Positions 4,994 to 9,102 of a stretch of DNA of 9,102 bases are shown piece by piece. The stretch covers positions 1 through 9,102 of the forward strand of contig JAOZTV010000110.1 of NCBI GenBank assembly GCA_029939015.1, given 5' to 3'. The first letter of the stretch is position 1, and every line of letters begins with the position of its first letter. The position numbers were made by a program, and so were the translations under genes. The stretch is from Candidatus Aminicenantota bacterium. GTDB lineage: Bacteria; Acidobacteriota; Aminicenantia; UBA2199. The notes beneath the pieces were generated by a model that saw only the letters and a list, made by a program, of their open reading frames with translations, was not told the DNA's origin and searched no databases.

Positions 4994-7847
4994 AAAATTC
5001 AAATCCTATCCAGAAATTTAATCCATAATAGTTTTTTTCTTTATAGTTTGTCCTATATACCCAGTCAAAATGCAGAGGGTATCCTAAAAAGTTGACGGAA
5101 AGTCCAAAACCATAAGAGGCTAATCCATCTTTTAGTTTTAGACCACCTCCTGGCTCAAAAAAATCATATTCCTGTTCTTTAAACCATGCTCCACCAGTAT
5201 CAAAAAAGAAAACTCCTTTTAAAGGTCCCATTAAGCCTAAAGGTGTTGCGGCAATATGAACAATTGGAAATCTTAATTCAAGATTAACAAAGAATAGTCT
5301 TGTTCCTATTATAGTATTAAAAGAGGACGATCTGATTGAATTGCCACCACCTGTCCAAAAAATTGAAGGGTTTTTCCCTCCTGAATAAAAACCATTTACT
5401 CTAAAGGCTAAAGTAGTATTTGCCCCCAGATGAATATATTTTCTATAATCAATAGTTGCTGAATAAGCATCTATAAAACTATCGCTTATTTTTATGTATT
5501 TTGATAAAGATATCTTATACGTTTCTCCACGGTTTGGGCTTCCATTTGAAAAACGAATTGAATCTTTTACAAGAGATATTGAAATTGGTACAGCATATCC
5601 TGTGAAATATTGTCCATAAGGAAGTTTTGTCCCATATAAGATAAGGTCTGTATTTTCTTCCTGTCTATAAGCTGATATTCCAAATTCCAATCTTTTTGAT
5701 CTATTAAATGGTAAATAGAATCCTGTTCTAATACCATATTGTTTTCTTAGAGTTATATTATTTGAATAATCATAAGAAGTATAGTAGGGAATTGAAAATG
5801 AAAAAGCTGAAGCGTAATACTGAAGTTTACGTTTAAGGTTTAGATAGGTTAAAGAAAAGCTTCTATAACCATAATAACTCCCAAGGGTTAATGTTAATCT
5901 ATAATCTCCGAGTAAATCTGTAGCTGTAAGACTGGAGTATCCGAAGAAATCACCCTGTGTTGTTAATCCAAACGAAACAGATGGAGAGCCTGCAATTGAA
6001 ATATCTTTAAGTGGTTTATATTTGTCTGTTTTTGTTATCAATTTATTGTCAGAATGTTCAATACCGAGCCAGTCTTCTTTTGGGTTTTCAAATATACTAA
6101 AAGATACATCTGAAACATTTAATGGTTGATCAATGTTTTTTTTGTATAGATAGAATAGACCTTTGTAAAATGATGTAAATGCTATCTCATTGTTTTTACC
6201 CGGTATTTCAATTGGAAAGAAATTGCCTGTTTTAACATTTGTATATCTATTCTTTTTTTTATTATTGAGGTTAATAGAATACAAATTATATGATTCTAAT
6301 TCATTTGAACTATAGTATATCTTCGATGAATCGTTTGAGAAGCTTGGTGTAATATCGTCATGTTCTTCATCTGTAATAATAAGAGGGTTATTCATTGTTT
6401 CAATTGGAGCAAGAAAAAGATTATATGAACCATAAGGTAGTTTTGCTGAATAAACTATCTTTTTACCATCTGATGAAATGTTTAATGATTTAATAAATAG
6501 TTTCCCATGAGTTAATTGTGATATTTTACTTGTTTTAAAATCATAAGAGAATATTGAACTTTCAAAATTGTTTATTCCTGTAAAGTATAATGTTTTATCA
6601 ATTGGATGAAAATCAGGAGAAGAAGGTGATTGGATATTTTTTAATTTTATCATTTTATCAATTTTACTTGTAAGGACATTTATTGTTATAAGATAATTCT
6701 CAAATTCTTTTCTTGCAAAAAAAGCAATTTTTTCACTCTTATTATCCCATGTAAAAGATATACCATCAGTGGGATTGAATTTTAAATCGATACCATCGTA
6801 TCTTGAAGTAAATCCGGGGGTTATACTTTTTATTTTCTTACCATCTTTCATTGAAATTAATATTATTTCAAGTTTTCCTTTTTGTCTATTGACTGTTAGA
6901 ATTGCCATAAGCTCACCTGATGGGGATATTTGATGTCCAAAAGTGTAGGCATAAGGGAATTCAGGTCCTATATTATAACTATATTCATCTGGACTTTCAC
7001 GATCCATAAATCTTTTAAATCTTTTGCGCAGGTATTTTTTGAAATTAAAATTAAATTCTTTTCTTGATACTCCAAACATTTTAAAAAATCTTTCCTTTCT
7101 CTTGGAAATTGCTCTAAAAAGCGAACTTTTTCTATAATACTCTATCGTTTTTTTTACTCCTGCAACACCATAGTTTTTATAGATGAATTCATACATTACC
7201 CGTCCAAAATCATAAGGTGTTCTATTTGTATATCTTGTCATTTCTGTACTTTTAGATAACTCAGGGATTTTGTCTGTTACAATATTGTCAATAACTGTGA
7301 CTTTGTCAAAATTATCTAATTTGCTGGAAATAAATTCAGCGAATCCTTCCATTACCCATAAAGGTTGTCTGGAAAACCTTATCATTTTTTTTCCTGTATT
7401 TCCATAGAGCATGAGATATTCAAAAATATGTCCTAATTCATGGGTCAATGTTTGAGCAAAATCATCAAATGGACGATCTCCATGTATTACAACTCTATGC
7501 CCAATTGGTTCAGCAAATGCTTGGATACCCAAAGGCATGAATCCTGGAAATAGATTTGTCATTTCAAAATCTATATGTGTATTATAATAAATTATTGGAA
7601 TGATTTTATGAGAACTGACACTTAAATAAAGAGAGAGTTTCTTATAAGCAGCCTCTGCTTTAACGGCAATTTTTTCAATAAGTTTCTCGTTTTTTGTATA
7701 ATAATGTATGTTGAAATGCTCTGTCCTAGCTATTTTCCAGTCAAACTTATGTTTTAAGACCTTGTTCTTGCCGTAAAAATAACTATACTGAGAGAATAAT
7801 GAACTAGATAGCAAAAATATAATTATAATTAATATGTTTTTTTTCAT
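4992..7847 (-). CDS. Secreted gluzincin metalloprotease / TolB-like propeller / Omp85-like outer-membrane barrel fusion
   Basis: The 951-residue product starts with a signal peptide (1 to about 19, ending LFSQ). A conserved entry block follows (YGKNKV at 25-30, RTEHFNIHYY at 41-50), then a peptidase-MA/M1-like domain with HELGH at 136-140 and WVMEGFAEF at 164-172. His136 and His140 would bind zinc, Glu137 would be the catalytic base, and Glu167 is the likely third ligand. Residues 300-570 hold about six TolB/WD40-like blades (for example ISPSGELMAILT, FSNDSSKIYYSS). From about 615 the protein is beta-barrel with Omp85-type features: GGGNSIRS at 833-840, NLELRFP at 855-861, FFDTGGAWF at 881-889, and a terminal Phe. 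No POTRA domains are seen. GAGGA (plus strand 7856-7860) lies 8 nt before the ATG, inside the preceding gene, whose stop abuts this start. Related uncharacterised proteins occur in several Gram-negative phyla; the substrate is unknown. Confidence 0.85.
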   Translation of the reverse strand: MKKNILIIIIFLLSSSLFSQYSYFYGKNKVLKHKFDWKIARTEHFNIHYYTKNEKLIEKIAVKAEAAYKKLSLYLSVSSHKIIPIIYYNTHIDFEMTNLFPGFMPLGIQAFAEPIGHRVVIHGDRPFDDFAQTLTHELGHIFEYLMLYGNTGKKMIRFSRQPLWVMEGFAEFISSKLDNFDKVTVIDNIVTDKIPELSKSTEMTRYTNRTPYDFGRVMYEFIYKNYGVAGVKKTIEYYRKSSLFRAISKRKERFFKMFGVSRKEFNFNFKKYLRKRFKRFMDRESPDEYSYNIGPEFPYAYTFGHQISPSGELMAILTVNRQKGKLEIILISMKDGKKIKSITPGFTSRYDGIDLKFNPTDGISFTWDNKSEKIAFFARKEFENYLITINVLTSKIDKMIKLKNIQSPSSPDFHPIDKTLYFTGINNFESSIFSYDFKTSKISQLTHGKLFIKSLNISSDGKKIVYSAKLPYGSYNLFLAPIETMNNPLIITDEEHDDITPSFSNDSSKIYYSSNELESYNLYSINLNNKKKNRYTNVKTGNFFPIEIPGKNNEIAFTSFYKGLFYLYKKNIDQPLNVSDVSFSIFENPKEDWLGIEHSDNKLITKTDKYKPLKDISIAGSPSVSFGLTTQGDFFGYSSLTATDLLGDYRLTLTLGSYYGYRSFSLTYLNLKRKLQYYASAFSFSIPYYTSYDYSNNITLRKQYGIRTGFYLPFNRSKRLEFGISAYRQEENTDLILYGTKLPYGQYFTGYAVPISISLVKDSIRFSNGSPNRGETYKISLSKYIKISDSFIDAYSATIDYRKYIHLGANTTLAFRVNGFYSGGKNPSIFWTGGGNSIRSSSFNTIIGTRLFFVNLELRFPIVHIAATPLGLMGPLKGVFFFDTGGAWFKEQEYDFFEPGGGLKLKDGLASYGFGLSVNFLGYPLHFDWVYRTNYKEKNYYGLNFWIGFEF

Positions 7848-8585
7848 TTAACTATTCCTCGTCTTGGATTGACTTGTATGATTTAAGTGTGATAAAAGAT
7901 ACCGGTGTTCGGTATGGCCTTTTTTTGTAAGTTTTTTAAGAAATTCATTCATTGTTGAATCGAATAAATACTTGAAATTAAACTGCTTTGAACTTCTATT
8001 TTTTTCTGATATTTTTTTTTTAATCTTATAGTGTTTTAATATTTTCTCTGAATTGACATCAACTAAATGTATATTTGTTTTTAATTCCCAGACTGTTTTT
8101 TTTACAAAACTCTTTATTATATCTCCATATTTATCCTTTTCTTCTTCAATTACATGTCTTTTATCAATTGTTAATGTCATATTTAAAGTTATAATAATCG
8201 AGTCTTTATAATTTGTTTTTATATTTTCGTTTAATTTTGTTTTTATGATTTGAACCTTTTTTTTAGGTGATTTTGTCTTGGGAATATTTGATTTATCCTG
8301 TTTTATAATGATTAATTTTTCTTTTATAAGTTCAATCTCTTTGTTGATGTTTTTTTTTAATTCTATTTTGAAAAAATTTTCAAAAACTTTTTTATATTCA
8401 AATTCAACCTTTGGGATTGTAAAATCATATTGTTGTACAATTACTCTCTTATAATTACTTATGGCTATAAAGTCTTTATTTGGTATAAAAATTGGAACTC
8501 TATCGTTCTTAGGTATTGCCTGTATAAAAAAAACAGTAAAAACAGAAAAGACAAGAAATAATATAATTATTTTATTTTTTTTCAT
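7848..8585 (-). CDS. Secreted protein of unknown function, middle gene of the envelope operon
   Basis: The 245-residue product has a signal peptide (MKKNK, then a hydrophobic stretch to about 20, with cleavage likely after IQA at 21-23) and no lipobox, so it should be periplasmic or membrane-attached. The mature part is very Lys/Ile-rich. A strand-helix start (YKRVIVQQYDF at 45-55, then a helix at about 62-90) and two later strand pairs (IIITLNMTLTID at 130-141, TVWELKTNIHLVDV at 164-177) give an alpha/beta pattern. This loosely recalls CsgG/LpoB-like or LptE-like envelope proteins, but that is only a fold impression. A basic linker lies at 96-122. The last 14 residues, after HRYLL, are polar and may be an add-on. 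Its ATG overlaps the TPR gene's stop (ATGA, 8585-8582), with GGGGAG (plus strand 8593-8598) 7 nt upstream. Its TAA abuts the next ATG. Confidence 0.8.
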   Translation of the reverse strand: MKKNKIIILFLVFSVFTVFFIQAIPKNDRVPIFIPNKDFIAISNYKRVIVQQYDFTIPKVEFEYKKVFENFFKIELKKNINKEIELIKEKLIIIKQDKSNIPKTKSPKKKVQIIKTKLNENIKTNYKDSIIITLNMTLTIDKRHVIEEEKDKYGDIIKSFVKKTVWELKTNIHLVDVNSEKILKHYKIKKKISEKNRSSKQFNFKYLFDSTMNEFLKKLTKKGHTEHRYLLSHLNHTSQSKTRNS

Positions 8586-8935
8586 TCTTTTTCTCCCCTT
8601 TTCTTATCAAAATTTCCTTTGGGTTTTATTTTTTTTTTAAACCTGTCATAATTACTTTTTATAAATGAGTTTTTTGGTGATAACTTGAGTGCTGTTATGT
8701 ATTCTTCCTCAGCTTTTTTTGTTTCTCCCAATCTTTCATAAGCAATTGCAAGATTATTGTGGAGTTTTGCAGAATTGTTCATATTTGGAGTTAATCTTTC
8801 CCATCTCAAAACGGCTTCTTTCCAAAGTTCATTCTTTGCCATTATATTTGCAAAATTAAATTCAGATTGTGCTGTTTTTGATGAACATGAATTAAATATC
8901 ATTAGAGTACATATTATTATCAGTAAATATCTCAA
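8582..8935 (-). CDS. Small TPR lipoprotein (TTG start)
   Basis: From the TTG at 8935-8933 the product has 117 residues. It opens MRYLLIIICTLMIFNSC, a lipoprotein signal with Cys17 as the probable lipidated residue. A degenerate TPR-like helix pair at about 25-50 is followed by a clear TPR at 56-89 (NNLAIAYERLGETKKAEEEY at 60-79, ending with the usual Pro87). A basic tail follows. TPRs bind proteins, so this looks like a membrane-anchored adaptor for the two envelope proteins encoded after it. The start is set by AAAAAAGGAGG 5 nt upstream and by the promoter. A longer frame opening at 9007 would start on the TTG of the -35 box and would lose the signal sequence, so it is rejected. The stop overlaps the next ATG by 4 nt. 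Confidence 0.85.
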   Translation of the reverse strand: MRYLLIIICTLMIFNSCSSKTAQSEFNFANIMAKNELWKEAVLRWERLTPNMNNSAKLHNNLAIAYERLGETKKAEEEYITALKLSPKNSFIKSNYDRFKKKIKPKGNFDKKRGEKE

Positions 8936-8940
8936 TTGTA

Positions 8941-8945
8941 CCTCC
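8941..8945 (-). promoter_or_regulatory. Shine-Dalgarno that fixes the TTG start
   Basis: The minus strand reads AAAAAAGGAGG, then TACAA, then TTG. It is the only strong ribosome site near the 5' end of the TPR lipoprotein gene, and it places translation at 8935 without an ATG. Confidence 0.85.
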
Positions 8946-8950
8946 TTTTT

Positions 8951-8974
8951 TATCGTAATTATACTTATACGATA
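8951..8974 (-). promoter_or_regulatory. Inverted repeat at the predicted transcription start of the envelope operon
   Basis: TATCGTA (8951-8957) and TACGATA (8968-8974) form perfect 7-bp arms around 10 nt. It covers the expected start site (near 8972) and ends 5 bp before the Shine-Dalgarno. A repressor bound here would block transcription. As RNA it would be a hairpin beside the ribosome site. Confidence 0.45.
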
Positions 8975-8978
8975 TTTT

Positions 8979-9007
8979 ATTATATATAGTTTGCTTTTTT
9001 TTTTCAA
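8979..9007 (-). promoter_or_regulatory. Predicted sigma-70 promoter of the envelope operon
   Basis: On the minus strand, TTGAAA (9007-9002), a 17-bp A-rich spacer and a perfect TATAAT (8984-8979) predict a start near 8972 and a leader of about 37 nt. It lies upstream of all three operon genes. Confidence 0.75.
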
Positions 9008-9076
9008 CCTACGTTGACATATTCGCCGAAAGAATCGTTCAATTCAGGTTCACAAAAAAATATAAAAGCGTTAAAT

Positions 9077-9091
9077 GAAGAATTTTTCTTC
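9077..9091. other. Short hairpin at the right edge
   Basis: GAAGAA (9077-9082) and TTCTTC (9086-9091) pair around TTT. On the minus strand it is followed after about 10 nt by T-rich sequence, so it could end a transcript entering from the right. The region 9008-9102 otherwise shows no gene start. All three minus frames stay open too briefly to tell whether the tail of an upstream gene is present. Confidence 0.25.
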
Positions 9092-9102
9092 TAAAGAAAT
9101 AA

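Noticed and set aside
8582..9007. Longer 141-codon version of the TPR lipoprotein gene
   Set aside because: Its first codon is the TTG of the -35 box, it begins upstream of the predicted transcript start, and the extra basic residues would bury the lipoprotein signal.
8757..9017. Plus-strand 86-codon frame opposite the TPR lipoprotein gene
   Set aside because: It overlaps the TPR gene and its promoter on the opposite strand and has no ribosome site or recognisable motif.

Overview
This is a low-GC bacterial window with seven protein genes, one cut by the left edge. All but one lie on the minus strand. The cell appears to be Gram-negative. One product ends in an outer-membrane beta-barrel with a C-terminal phenylalanine, two products carry lipoprotein signals, and a third is secreted. 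A membrane pyrophosphatase of the K+-dependent type points to an anaerobe or an energy-limited bacterium. The gene families resemble those of several deep Gram-negative phyla, and I cannot place the organism further from sequence alone.

Left block, 1-1610, minus strand: purC (SAICAR synthetase, purine synthesis) is followed 11 nt later by a cvpA-type membrane protein gene, then 2 nt later by an unidentified gene that leaves the window. The spacing suggests one transcript.

Region 1611-1870 between hppA and purC holds a roughly 190 bp non-coding element. It has inverted ends, each end folds into its own hairpin, and the two hairpins differ by compensatory base changes. It also holds short internal direct repeats.

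Middle block, 1871-4060, minus strand: hppA, a full-length membrane-bound pyrophosphatase. It has an exact consensus sigma-70 promoter (TTGACA, 17 bp, TATAAT), back to back with a second promoter that drives a plus-strand gene for a beta-rich lipoprotein of unknown function (4247-4951). An A-tract lies between the two -35 boxes. The lipoprotein gene meets the next minus-strand gene tail to tail at a perfect 27 nt palindrome.

Right block, 4992-8935, minus strand: a tightly coupled three-gene envelope operon behind its own promoter (TTGAAA, 17 bp, TATAAT). In order it encodes a small TPR lipoprotein with a TTG start, a secreted basic protein of unknown function (ATGA overlap), and a 951-residue protein (abutting TAA/ATG). 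The last combines a gluzincin-type HELGH metalloprotease domain, a TolB/WD40-like propeller and an Omp85-like barrel. This cassette is the best candidate in the window for an undescribed system: an outer-membrane protease/propeller/barrel with two periplasmic or lipid-anchored partners.
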